Source: Clostridium sp. CAG:1024
Lineage (GTDB): Bacteria > Bacillota > Clostridia > Christensenellales > CAG-138
Length of the DNA: 9,001 nucleotides
Direction of reading: 5' to 3'
Assembly (NCBI GenBank): GCA_000432015.1
Contig: HF985541.1
Span: forward strand, 22,440-31,440
Shown here in pieces: positions 1-6,242 of this stretch. The notes beneath the pieces are model-generated. The model made no database searches, was not told the DNA's origin, and saw only the letters and a list, made by a program, of their open reading frames with translations. Position 1 is the first letter of the stretch. Each line of letters begins with the position of its first letter. A program made the translations under genes and the position numbers.

Positions 1-171
1 CGCGCGGCGCTGCTCGGCGACAGCAGCTATCTGCTCCCGATCTCCTGCACGGCATTTCCCGTGGCGCTGCTCGGCGCACGAATCTTTCATAAGGAAGAGA
101 TGCCTGCGGGCGCGATGTTCGGGATTCTTCTGGCGCTTGCCGGTATGTTTGGAATGCTATTGGAATTATGA
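1..171 (+). CDS. C-terminal end of an EamA/DMT-type membrane transporter (partial)
   Basis: Frame 1 is open from the left edge to a TGA at 169-171 and gives 56 residues. The fragment is hydrophobic. It has a segment around residues 11-28, a short charged turn (FHKEEMPAG, residues 29-37) and a final hydrophobic helix rich in Gly, Leu and Met that ends in LLEL. A helix, then a Lys/Glu turn, then a last Gly-rich helix is how the second EamA repeat of drug/metabolite transporters usually ends. Such proteins are inner-membrane carriers of metabolites or amino acids; the substrate cannot be inferred. The stop overlaps the ribosome binding site of the phosphatase gene that starts 11 bases later, so the two are probably co-transcribed. 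The family call rests on the C-terminus only; another polytopic membrane protein is possible. Confidence 0.6.
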   Translation, partial: RAALLGDSSYLLPISCTAFPVALLGARIFHKEEMPAGAMFGILLALAGMFGMLLEL

Positions 172-182
172 GGTGAGAAAAA

Positions 183-830
183 ATGTATAAGCTCTGTGTG
201 TTTGACTTGGACGGAACGATCGTATATACGATTGAAGATATTGCCGCATCTTTGAATCGGGCGCTCGAGAAGAACGGATTTCCCAAGCTGTCCGAGCGGG
301 AGGTGCAGGCGATCGTGGGTCACAGCACGGCCTATATGTGCCAAAACGCACTGCCGGACGATGCGAGGGAAACGTGCTGGAAGCAGCTGCACCGCGATTT
401 CCAGGAGGATTACTACCGGCATTGCTGCGATCATTCGCACCCCTATGAGGGCGTGCTGCGGACATTGAGCCGCTTGAAAAAAGCGGGCGTGCGCCTTGCT
501 GTCGTAAGCAATAAACCGCATAAAGACACGACTCGCGTGATTGAAACGCTGTTCCCGCGCGATACGTTCTGCATGGTGCTCGGCATGATGGAGAAATACC
601 GCAAAAAGCCGGATCCGGAGCCGCTGGAGTTTGTTCTGAACTATCTGGGCGTTGAGAAAAAGGACGCGATCTACGTCGGCGATTCCGATGTGGATGTGGA
701 ATTTGCACGCAACACCGGGTTGGACTGCGTGTCCTGCACCTGGGGGTATCGGAGCAGGAAACAGCTTCTGGAAGCGGGGGCGACCTGCCTGATCGACGAT
801 TTTGAGGAGCTTTTGCAGATCGTACTGTAA
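183..830 (+). CDS. HAD-family hydrolase, phosphoglycolate phosphatase-like
   Basis: This 215-residue protein has all the signatures of a haloacid dehalogenase-type phosphatase. Motif I is FDLDGT with nucleophile D8 and acid/base D10. Motif II is VVSNKPH with S109/N110. The motif III lysine is in KKPDP (about K142). Motif IV is GDSDVD (166-171) with D167 and D171. Residues 15-85 form a helical C1-type cap. Length and cap fit the Gph/PGMB branch, which removes phosphate from small cytoplasmic substrates such as 2-phosphoglycolate or sugar phosphates; the substrate is not readable from sequence. Motif I continues as DGTIVYT, with Tyr where most relatives have Asp, a structural rather than catalytic position. 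The start is supported by a GAGGTGAG ribosome binding site at 170-177. It lies directly behind the transporter gene and probably shares its transcript. Confidence 0.9.
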   Translation: MYKLCVFDLDGTIVYTIEDIAASLNRALEKNGFPKLSEREVQAIVGHSTAYMCQNALPDDARETCWKQLHRDFQEDYYRHCCDHSHPYEGVLRTLSRLKKAGVRLAVVSNKPHKDTTRVIETLFPRDTFCMVLGMMEKYRKKPDPEPLEFVLNYLGVEKKDAIYVGDSDVDVEFARNTGLDCVSCTWGYRSRKQLLEAGATCLIDDFEELLQIVL

Positions 831-839
831 GGTGAAAGC

Positions 840-892
840 GGACGGAGAACGAAGCGAGTGCGCAAAAGAAAGCTCGTTTTACGTCTCCGTCC
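840..892. repeat. Long imperfect inverted repeat after the phosphatase gene
   Basis: The arms GGACGGAGA (840-848) and TCTCCGTCC (884-892) pair perfectly. After a small internal mismatch, pairing resumes with CGAG (855-858) against CTCG (873-876), leaving a purine-rich loop of about 14 nt. The stem starts 10 bases after the phosphatase stop. No T-run follows (the next bases are TAGAATAT), so it is not a typical intrinsic terminator. It may protect the 3' end of the transcript or be a copy of a dispersed intergenic palindrome. Confidence 0.55.
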
Positions 893-1079
893 TAGAATAT
901 AAGGCGCTTTGTCGGCCGTCCTGCCGCCGCTTCGCGGAATGCCGCGCGTGCCGGGCGCCCTGTAACAAGCGGAATAATTGTATATGGAAAGAGCATGTTT
1001 CCGCTTCGCTTTTTCGAAAGAGACGCGGACACCTTTCCTGCATCGCCTCGACCCGAACGTGCAGCAGAATCGTTCAAAG

Positions 1080-1102
1080 GCCGACTGATCGTTACAGTCG
1101 GC
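1080..1102. repeat. Short perfect stem-loop
   Basis: GCCGACTG (1080-1087) pairs with CAGTCGGC (1095-1102) around the 7-nt loop ATCGTTA. It lies 80 bases before the CPBP protease start. There is no T-run on the plus strand, so a terminator role is unsupported. A protein-binding palindrome or leader RNA structure is possible. Confidence 0.45.
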
Positions 1103-1182
1103 TGCAAGGCCATGGCTTTCTCATTCTGAAAGAGATGAAAAATGCAAAGAGTATTCCTCGATTAAAGATTTAGCGGAATAGC

Positions 1183-1926
1183 ATGAGCTATCATTTTTGG
1201 GGGGGGGCGGGCTTTCTAATTCTGTCGTTGATTGCAGGGAGTTTTCTGAATGGAACTCCATGGTATTTGTTTAGCAGCCTTTTGCGTGCTGTTTTTGGCG
1301 TGGGTATTCTTATCGCGGCGAATAGGCTGTACGGAAGAACAGCCAAGGAAATACTAAGCTTTTGTAAAAGTAAAACGGCCATTCTATCGGGAATCAGCTT
1401 TTTAGCATATTTACTGTACTATATAATAACCGTTTGCGCAGGATGCGAGAGGATTGTCGGGGTTCCGGAAAACCTGTTATTTGCTGGGATTGTGCTGCAA
1501 CAGATAACAACAGGCTTTTACGAGGAGTTGAATTATCGATTTCTGATTCTGGAAGGATATTTTTACGGGGCTGAAACTGCCCAGAACCGACGATTATATG
1601 CAATGATTAGTTCCTTTGTTTTTGGATTGGCGCATGTTGCGACCGGTTGGAATGCAACTGCATTCTTCTTGCCCGGGACGATCGGGTTTGCGTTTGCTGT
1701 CATATATCTAAAGTCAAGGAATCTTGTTGTGCCAATGCTGCTGCACTTTGTTTATAATATCGTTGCAAATGTGACGCCCTATATTGAATGGAATCACTCT
1801 GCGCTATTCTTGAGTATGAATTCCGGGATTGAAATTGCGCTTGCAATGATGGGGATCATATCACTCGTTATCCTGATGCAAAATAAAGCTAGATCAGTGG
1901 CGGGCAAGACCGATTTTCAACGCTAA
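1183..1926 (+). CDS. CPBP-family intramembrane glutamic endopeptidase (CAAX/Abi-type)
   Basis: This 247-residue polytopic membrane protein has the three CPBP signatures in order: EELNYR at 114-119 (EExxxR, catalytic Glu pair and Arg), FGLAH at 147-151 (FxxxH) and HFVYN at 188-192 (HxxxN). Hydrophobic segments lie near residues 9-21, 30-46, 68-84, 97-111, 140-155, 164-176, 182-196 and 214-232, and the C-terminal tail is basic. Family members cleave prenylated or membrane peptides, process pheromones or give bacteriocin self-immunity; the target here is unknown. The start is uncertain: only a weak CGGA precedes the ATG, and an in-frame TAG lies 10 bases upstream. A nine-G run covers codons 6-9. 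The gene is visibly AT-richer than its neighbours, with many TTA, ATA and TTT codons, which suggests separate acquisition. It appears monocistronic and ends at a terminator 41 bases downstream. Confidence 0.85.
   Translation: MSYHFWGGAGFLILSLIAGSFLNGTPWYLFSSLLRAVFGVGILIAANRLYGRTAKEILSFCKSKTAILSGISFLAYLLYYIITVCAGCERIVGVPENLLFAGIVLQQITTGFYEELNYRFLILEGYFYGAETAQNRRLYAMISSFVFGLAHVATGWNATAFFLPGTIGFAFAVIYLKSRNLVVPMLLHFVYNIVANVTPYIEWNHSALFLSMNSGIEIALAMMGIISLVILMQNKARSVAGKTDFQR
1199..1207 (+). repeat. Nine-G homopolymer near the start of the CPBP gene
   Basis: Nine consecutive G residues, followed by C and then GGG, lie within codons 6-9 of the protease frame. A loss or gain of one G would frameshift the protein after five or six residues. 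Such tracts can support phase variation, but they are also common sites of sequencing error. Confidence 0.9.
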
Positions 1927-1966
1927 AACCGCTGTTCATCGGGCAAATGCCCGCTCTGCGAGAACG

Positions 1967-2001
1967 AACGCCCCGGACACATGGAGTGCCCGGGACGTTT
2001 T
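1967..2001 (+). terminator. Intrinsic terminator of the CPBP gene
   Basis: The arms 1967-1980 and 1986-1999 form a 14-position stem with two mismatches (core CCCGG/CCGGG) and a 5-nt loop ATGGA. A TTTT run at 1998-2001 closes it. It lies 41 bases after the CPBP stop. Confidence 0.7.
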
Positions 2002-2199
2002 GCACTGCCGTTTTATGCTGAAATTGCTTCGCCTCGAAGCCGTTCTTTCCATAGAAAACTCGGCAGGAACGATATGCCGTTTAGCAATCGTATGTCTTAG
2101 GGATGGTACCCCGAAGACGGTCGGAGCCTTTCGGGAACGTTAATTCGCTTCCCATAGCATACAATGAAAACTAAGAATCGCATGACACTTGGACGCAAC

Positions 2200-2245
2200 A
2201 AAAACTGCGCTGCCGCAACGGTTTGCGGCAGCGCAGTGATTTTTT
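2200..2245 (-). terminator. Strong bidirectional terminator after the xdh operon
   Basis: The 14-bp perfect stem CTGCGCTGCCGCAA (2205-2218) pairs with 2223-2236 around the tetraloop CGGT, and A2204/T2237 adds one more pair. Read on the minus strand, the stem is followed at once by a T5 run (A5 at 2200-2204). It starts 34 bases past the stop of the small xdh subunit, an ideal intrinsic terminator. On the plus strand a T6 run at 2240-2245 follows after a short gap, so it can also stop transcription arriving from the CPBP side. Confidence 0.92.
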
Positions 2246-2270
2246 GCAGACGACCCGATTAACGGAGCGC

Positions 2271-2750
2271 TTACTGCTTCTTGTTCAGCAACTCCTGCTT
2301 GGCCTTTTCAATGGAGTTCACAATGGGGATATAGCCGGTGCAGCGGCAAAGATTGCCAGCGATGGCTTCTTTGATCTCCTCACGCGTTGGATCAGGATTC
2401 TGCTGGAGCAGCGCATAGGCGCTCATGAGCATGCCGGGCGTGCAGAAACCGCATTGCACAGCGCCGTGATCGATGAAGCAGCGCTGGAGTACCGCGCCGA
2501 TCTCGGTTTCGCTGAGTCCCTCGACGGTCATGATGTCCGCGTCCTGCATTTGGCCGGCGGCAACGAGACAGCTCGTGACCGCAACTCCGTTGATCACAAC
2601 GGTACATGCGCCGCATTCGCCGACGCCGCAGCCTTCTTTTGTGCCGCGGAGGGCAAGGTCATTGCGAAGGACGTCGAGCATACGGTCGCACGGATCCGCC
2701 TCGATCGTGTACGCTTTTCGATTCAACCGAAATGAGATTGTCTTTTTCAT
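2271..2750 (-). CDS. xdhC: Xanthine dehydrogenase-type hydroxylase, [2Fe-2S] subunit
   Basis: This 159-residue protein is the iron-sulfur subunit that passes electrons from the molybdenum centre to FAD. The N-terminal plant-ferredoxin-like domain binds one [2Fe-2S] cluster through C41, C46 and C49 (GCGVGECGACT) and C61. The C-terminal helical domain binds the second through C100 and C103 (QCGFCTPGM) and C135 and C137 (NLCRCTGY). All eight ligands are present. The length equals that of E. coli XdhC (159 aa), hence the symbol in E. coli usage. In other species xdhC names an unrelated maturation factor. It is the last gene of the operon; its ATG overlaps the stop of the FAD-subunit gene (ATGA, 2747-2750) and GGAGGAT lies just upstream, so translation is probably coupled. 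The CO dehydrogenase, nicotinate and aldehyde oxidoreductase families use the same subunit type, so the substrate is not defined by this protein. Confidence 0.95.
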   Translation of the reverse strand: MKKTISFRLNRKAYTIEADPCDRMLDVLRNDLALRGTKEGCGVGECGACTVVINGVAVTSCLVAAGQMQDADIMTVEGLSETEIGAVLQRCFIDHGAVQCGFCTPGMLMSAYALLQQNPDPTREEIKEAIAGNLCRCTGYIPIVNSIEKAKQELLNKKQ

Positions 2751-3616
2751 TGTTCATCCTCCAACAGCAGTTCGCTCAGAATACGCTCCGTCATGTTGCG
2801 GCAGACGGGCTGCTTGAACGTGGTGGACTTGCGGATGCCCGCGATCTCGGGGATCTTATCGGACAGCGCCTTGGCGACAGCCTTGACCGAAGCGGCGTCT
2901 GGCTTTTTGCCAAGCAGCAGCGCGTTGACATCCTGGAACGTCATGGGACGCGGGAACGTCGCTCCGACGGTGATGTTAAAGTCGTCGACAACGCCGTTTT
3001 CATCGCGATGCAGGATCGTGGCGATGGTCATACGGGAGATGGCGAGCGCCTTGCGGCGGCCGAGCTTCCAGAAATGGGTGACCTCGTCAGCAGGGAGCTT
3101 CCGGATCCGAACGGCAAGCACGAGATCACGGTCGGACAACGCTGTTCTGTACGGTTTTTCGATAACTTCGGACAGCGGGATCAGGACGGTTTCGCCGTTT
3201 CTCCGCACCTCGAGCACCGCGCCTAGCACTGCGAGCGCCCCCAGAGAGTCGGCCGCAGGAGAGGCGTTGCAGATGTTGCCGGCGATCGTTGCATGATCGC
3301 GGATCTGGCGGGAACCGACCGTGCGGCAGGCCATGGCAAGTACGTTTGCGTGCGACTGGATCAGCGCGGAGGTCTCGATCTCCGTATGGGTCGTGCCTGC
3401 GCCGATGCGGATCGTATCGCCTTCCTCCGTGATGCCGCGAAGCTCGGGAAGATGGTAAATATCGACGACGGAGTGCTCGGCGTAACGGTCGTCCTCGCGG
3501 GCGTAGACCATAACGTCCGTGCCGCCTGCGAGAAGAAGGACGGGGCCGTTCAGCTCGGCAAGCAGACGCTCTGCATCCGACAGGGTATCAGGACGGTAGT
3601 AGGCCTTGTATTTCAT
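2747..3616 (-). CDS. xdhB: Xanthine dehydrogenase-type hydroxylase, FAD-binding subunit
   Basis: The 289 residues match the FAD subunit of three-subunit molybdenum hydroxylases (E. coli XdhB, about 292 aa). The first FAD loop is LLAGGTD at 28-34. The second is GSRQIRDHATIAGN at 101-114, running into the conserved NASPAAD at 117-123. The C-terminal CO-dehydrogenase flavoprotein-like domain (about 180-285) contains RKALAISRM. The subunit takes electrons from the [2Fe-2S] clusters and hands them to NAD+ or another acceptor. No extra cysteine-rich insert is visible, so it lacks the additional [4Fe-4S] cluster of 4-hydroxybenzoyl-CoA reductases. The gene starts 3 bases after the large-subunit stop, with AAGGAGG inside the end of that gene, and overlaps the next gene by 4 bases. 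This is tight packing for a 1:1:1 complex. Confidence 0.94.
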   Translation of the reverse strand: MKYKAYYRPDTLSDAERLLAELNGPVLLLAGGTDVMVYAREDDRYAEHSVVDIYHLPELRGITEEGDTIRIGAGTTHTEIETSALIQSHANVLAMACRTVGSRQIRDHATIAGNICNASPAADSLGALAVLGAVLEVRRNGETVLIPLSEVIEKPYRTALSDRDLVLAVRIRKLPADEVTHFWKLGRRKALAISRMTIATILHRDENGVVDDFNITVGATFPRPMTFQDVNALLLGKKPDAASVKAVAKALSDKIPEIAGIRKSTTFKQPVCRNMTERILSELLLEDEQ

Positions 3617-3619
3617 TGC

Positions 3620-5923
3620 TTACGCCTCCTTGTCAAAGAGTTCCTGGCCGGCAAAGAACACCTTGTCCAGATCCGCGGGCAGAGTGTTGATGTAACCGGG
3701 CTTGCTGAGCGCGTGGTTAATCGCGCAGGTGATAGCGCCGACGCCGGGCTCCGTCGCGGGCTCGCCGAGGGAGCGGCCGCCGAAAGCGGAACGCGGATCC
3801 GGATGCTCGTCGAGCAGCGGGACATTCTCCGGCACGTCCATCGCGGTCGGGATGATGTAGTTTTCGAAGTTTGTGTTCTTGAGGCGCGCGGTCTTTCTGT
3901 CAAGGCCGAGATCCTCGAACAGCGCCATGCCCTCTGCCATGACCATACCGCCGTAAATCTGACCTTTGGCCATTTCCGGATTGATGGCGCGGCCCATATC
4001 GTGACAGGCGACCATCTTCAGCACCTCGACCGTGCCGCAGTCCAGATCGACCTCGACCTCCGCGATATGGCAGGAGTAGGTGTAAGTATAGAAGGGCTCG
4101 CCGGTGTGGCCGTCCCAGTTGAGCAGCGGTACGGAGTAGGTGCCGGCCGCCATCGGCGTCTTATTCAGACTGTAGCAGGCCTTGACCGCCTCGGGGAAGC
4201 TGATATCCATGTCGGCAAAGCGCACACGGTCATTCTCAAAGACGATATCATCCACGGGCTTTTTGTAAACGATCGCACAGGCGTCTGCGATGATCTTGTG
4301 GATCTGGTCGCAGGCATCGCGGATCGCCATGCCGCCCATAAATGTTCCGCGCGAAGCGATGCACGCGCCGGTGATGGGGGAGCGGGAAGTGTCGGTCTCG
4401 CCCATGGTGATGCGGGCAAACGGAACGCCCATGCCCTCGGCCGCCATTTCGCCCTGCGCCGTGCGAAGTCCCTGGCCAAGCTCCGTGAGACCGATGTTCA
4501 CATGCACGTTCGCATCCGGTAGCACCTCGATCAGCACGCGGCTGACGTCGAATCCGTTGCCGTCCGCGCCGACGCTCGCACCGCGCATGGAGGTCGCAAT
4601 GCCGATGCCGCGGCGTTTTCTGCGGCTGCGGTCGCGATTCTCCTCGGTGTACTGCGCGTATTTGCGCTCGTAGTCCATCTCCGCAACGGCCTTTTCCATG
4701 ACCGAACGAATGCTGACCTCGTGGAAATCGAGTTTATGTCCGCACGGACTGACGTCGCCGTTTTCGAGCAGATTGCGGCGGCGGATCTCGAGCGGCGTGA
4801 TGCCGATTTTGTCGGCCAGAATATCCAGCGTGTTTTCAAGCGCGAAAATGGCCTGCGGTGTGCCGAAGCCGCGCATGGAGCCGGTGTGAACGTTGTTTGT
4901 GATAACGGCTTCCGCATCATAGTCGAGACTGTCCATGCGGTAGGGGCCGGGGCCGAGCGTCGCGGTCTTGTACATGACCGGAGGCGACATGTTGATGTAA
5001 GCGCCGCAGTCGCCGAGCGCAAAGCACTTGAGCCCTTTGATGTGGCCTTCCTTGTCGGCGCCGAGCTTGATATCAAAGGTGATTGGGTGGCGTTTGTAGC
5101 TCTCGACGATCGATTCTTCACGGGTGAGACGGTAGCGCACGGGGCGGCCGGTCTTGAGCGCGATGAGCGCCGCGCGCACACCCATGGCCTCCGCACATTC
5201 GATCTTTCCGCCGAAGGAACCGCCGATCGTATCAGGACGGATGATGATCTGCGAAATGGGCAGATTGAGCACACGGTGTACGGACTCGCGCAGATTGTAC
5301 GGCGCCTGAAGCGAACCCATGATCGTGACTTCCTGACGGTACGGGCTGGGGACCGCGGTGACGGCCTCCGGCTCGATGTAGGCGTGCTCTACGAACTGCG
5401 TCTCGTAGTGCGTCTCAACAACGATGTCGGACTCAGCAAGGCTCTTTTCAATATCGCCCTTCTTGGCATGAACGCCGCCGCATATGTTGTTCGGGTAGTC
5501 GGGGTTGATGACCTGCTCGTTGTCGATCGCGGTTTTCGGGTCGCCGAGCACGGGGAGCGGTTCATACTCGACCTTGACGAGCTTTGCCGCTTCGTCCGCC
5601 TGCCGCTGCGTATCTGCCGCGACGACGGCGATCACATCGCCAAGGAACCGCGTCATGTCGTCGGCAAGAACATATTGATCGATAAATAGCTCGCCGATCA
5701 TTTTTGCGCCGGGAATGTCTTTCGCCGTCACGACACAAGCAACGCCGGGCATATTTGCCGCTGCCTCTGTATCGACGGAAAGGATTTTAGCGTGAGCGTA
5801 TTCTGCGTGAACGCCTTTGCAGTACAGCATGCCGGGAAGCCGAATATCGTCGCCGAATTCCGCTTTGCCGGTTACCTTTGCGAGCGCTTCGATACGTTCC
5901 ACCGAAGTACCTACGGTATGCAT
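3620..5923 (-). CDS. xdhA: Xanthine dehydrogenase-type hydroxylase, molybdopterin catalytic subunit
   Basis: This 767-residue catalytic subunit binds molybdopterin cytosine dinucleotide-type cofactor and hydroxylates a carbon of an N-heterocycle or aldehyde with water-derived oxygen. Residues 1-125 are the a/b hammerhead domain. Cofactor motifs are GGSFGGK (234-240), MRGFGTPQ (350-357), ELGQG (481-485) and GRAINP (644-649). The general-base Glu is E721 in SLGEPATEP. Q206 (GSLQAPYN) fits the conserved substrate-pocket Gln. Size and gene order match E. coli XdhA (about 752 aa). Aligned by eye to remembered bovine XDH, the Glu802 position reads Ile241 and the Arg880 position reads Lys319. Xanthine itself is therefore uncertain; hypoxanthine, another purine or nicotinate-like compounds are alternatives. 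It is the first gene of the operon, with AAGGAGA at 5934-5940 ten bases before the ATG. No cofactor-insertion chaperone gene lies in the window. Confidence 0.9.
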   Translation of the reverse strand: MHTVGTSVERIEALAKVTGKAEFGDDIRLPGMLYCKGVHAEYAHAKILSVDTEAAANMPGVACVVTAKDIPGAKMIGELFIDQYVLADDMTRFLGDVIAVVAADTQRQADEAAKLVKVEYEPLPVLGDPKTAIDNEQVINPDYPNNICGGVHAKKGDIEKSLAESDIVVETHYETQFVEHAYIEPEAVTAVPSPYRQEVTIMGSLQAPYNLRESVHRVLNLPISQIIIRPDTIGGSFGGKIECAEAMGVRAALIALKTGRPVRYRLTREESIVESYKRHPITFDIKLGADKEGHIKGLKCFALGDCGAYINMSPPVMYKTATLGPGPYRMDSLDYDAEAVITNNVHTGSMRGFGTPQAIFALENTLDILADKIGITPLEIRRRNLLENGDVSPCGHKLDFHEVSIRSVMEKAVAEMDYERKYAQYTEENRDRSRRKRRGIGIATSMRGASVGADGNGFDVSRVLIEVLPDANVHVNIGLTELGQGLRTAQGEMAAEGMGVPFARITMGETDTSRSPITGACIASRGTFMGGMAIRDACDQIHKIIADACAIVYKKPVDDIVFENDRVRFADMDISFPEAVKACYSLNKTPMAAGTYSVPLLNWDGHTGEPFYTYTYSCHIAEVEVDLDCGTVEVLKMVACHDMGRAINPEMAKGQIYGGMVMAEGMALFEDLGLDRKTARLKNTNFENYIIPTAMDVPENVPLLDEHPDPRSAFGGRSLGEPATEPGVGAITCAINHALSKPGYINTLPADLDKVFFAGQELFDKEA

Positions 5924-5968
5924 GGCAATATCGTCTCCTTTTTCGTCTACTTTGCGTTAGTGTGTTTT

Positions 5969-5999
5969 AAGTGCATTTAGATGTGATAGACCCGCACTT
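5969..5999 (-). repeat. Inverted repeat in the xdhA leader
   Basis: AAGTGC (5969-5974) and GCACTT (5994-5999) are perfect inverted arms 19 bases apart. They sit a few bases downstream of the predicted xdh transcription start. This could be a second regulator site or a leader hairpin; the arms are short and chance is not excluded. Confidence 0.4.
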
Positions 6000-6009
6000 T
6001 CTGCAATCC

Positions 6010-6038
6010 ATTGTAACCGATTTCATGCGTCCTGTCCA
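6010..6038 (-). promoter_or_regulatory. Predicted sigma-A promoter of the xdh operon
   Basis: On the minus strand TGGACA (6038-6033) is followed, after exactly 17 bases, by TACAAT (6015-6010); each box matches consensus at 5 of 6 positions. Transcription would start near 6003, giving a leader of about 80 nt before the xdhA ATG at 5923. Confidence 0.75.
6012..6025 (-). promoter_or_regulatory. LacI-type operator overlapping the xdh -10 box
   Basis: The minus-strand site TGAAATCGGTTACA is a pseudo-palindrome with the central CG typical of LacI-family operators and fits the cre-like pattern TGNAANCGNTNNCA at every fixed position. It covers part of the -10 box and the spacer, a classic repression position. 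It is identical at 12 of 14 positions to the site in the codB-like promoter (8625-8638). The likely binder is the LacI-family protein encoded at 7404-8429; a CcpA-like global regulator is the main alternative. Confidence 0.65.
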
Positions 6039-6207
6039 TCCCACGAATTATCTTTTTTGAGAATAACGAAAGCTGCAGATCAAGGCCGGTTTGGTGCCGA
6101 TTTGGTCACAAGAAGAGAATTGAAGTGAATGGATGCAAATGGAACTTGGAAAACATACGGGCCGCTCCTGCACGGGCAGGAAACGGTCCGCTTTGTCGAA
6201 ATCGCGC

Positions 6208-6221
6208 TGTAACTGTTTACG
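6208..6221 (+). promoter_or_regulatory. Possible auxiliary LacI-type site
   Basis: TGTAACTGTTTACG agrees at 10 of 14 positions with the xdh operator read on the same strand (TGTAACCGATTTCA). It lies about 196 bases, centre to centre, upstream of that operator and just after the PreA-like stop. A distant second site for looping is conceivable, but the match is weaker and may be chance. Confidence 0.3.
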
Positions 6222-6242
6222 CGCAGCGCAGATAAACCGCGT

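Larger units (their letters stand above)
831..1182 (+). other. Spacer between phosphatase and CPBP protease genes
   Basis: I see no convincing gene in these 352 bases. Open frames on either strand (802-1173 plus, 892-1113 minus) are rich in Arg, Cys and Ser, lack a ribosome binding site and match nothing I recognise. The spacer holds two stem-loops (840-892 and 1080-1102), neither followed by a T-run. A 12-codon open frame (1135-1173, MKNAKSIPRLKI) is preceded by GAAAGAG and ends in TAG. It is in frame with, and only 9 bases before, the CPBP start. It could be a leader peptide or chance. No clear promoter for the CPBP gene was found. Confidence 0.5.
1927..2270. other. Spacer between convergent CPBP and xdh transcription units
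   Basis: I see no gene here. The spacer holds a small hairpin with arms CGGGC/GCCCG (1940-1953), the plus-strand terminator of the CPBP gene (1967-2001) and the strong terminator serving the xdh operon (2200-2245). The middle, about 2005-2195, is mixed-composition DNA. It has only weak inverted repeats: CGGCA/TGCCG near 2070-2088 and CCCGAA/TTCGGG at 2110-2135. There is no open frame with a ribosome binding site. Confidence 0.6.
5924..6242 (-). other. Control region upstream of xdhA
   Basis: These 319 bases between the PreA-like gene and xdhA hold no gene. They contain the xdh promoter (6010-6038), a LacI-type operator over its -10 box (6012-6025), an inverted repeat in the leader (5969-5999) and, nearer the PreA-like stop, an operator-like site (6208-6221). 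The latter lies in the loop of a GCGCTG/CAGCGC hairpin (6204-6229). A further hairpin, TCCTGC/GCAGGA (6166-6181), stands 61 bases past the PreA-like stop but lacks a T-run, so I do not call it a terminator; how that transcript ends is unclear. Confidence 0.6.

Noticed and set aside
892..1113. 73-codon minus-strand frame in the same spacer
   Set aside because: No ribosome binding site, low-complexity Ala/Arg/Ser composition and no recognisable motif.
802..1173. 123-codon plus-strand frame after the phosphatase
   Set aside because: It starts inside the phosphatase gene, runs through two stem-loops, is Arg/Cys/Ser-rich and matches no family; probably non-coding.
3293..4522. 409-codon plus-strand open frame
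   Set aside because: It is antisense to xdhB/xdhA, has no ribosome binding site and has the biased Arg/Asp/Gly composition of a mirror frame of GC-rich coding DNA; the minus-strand genes have clear family motifs.
6166..6181. Hairpin TCCTGC/GCAGGA as terminator of the PreA-like gene
   Set aside because: The six-pair stem is not followed by a T-run on the minus strand.
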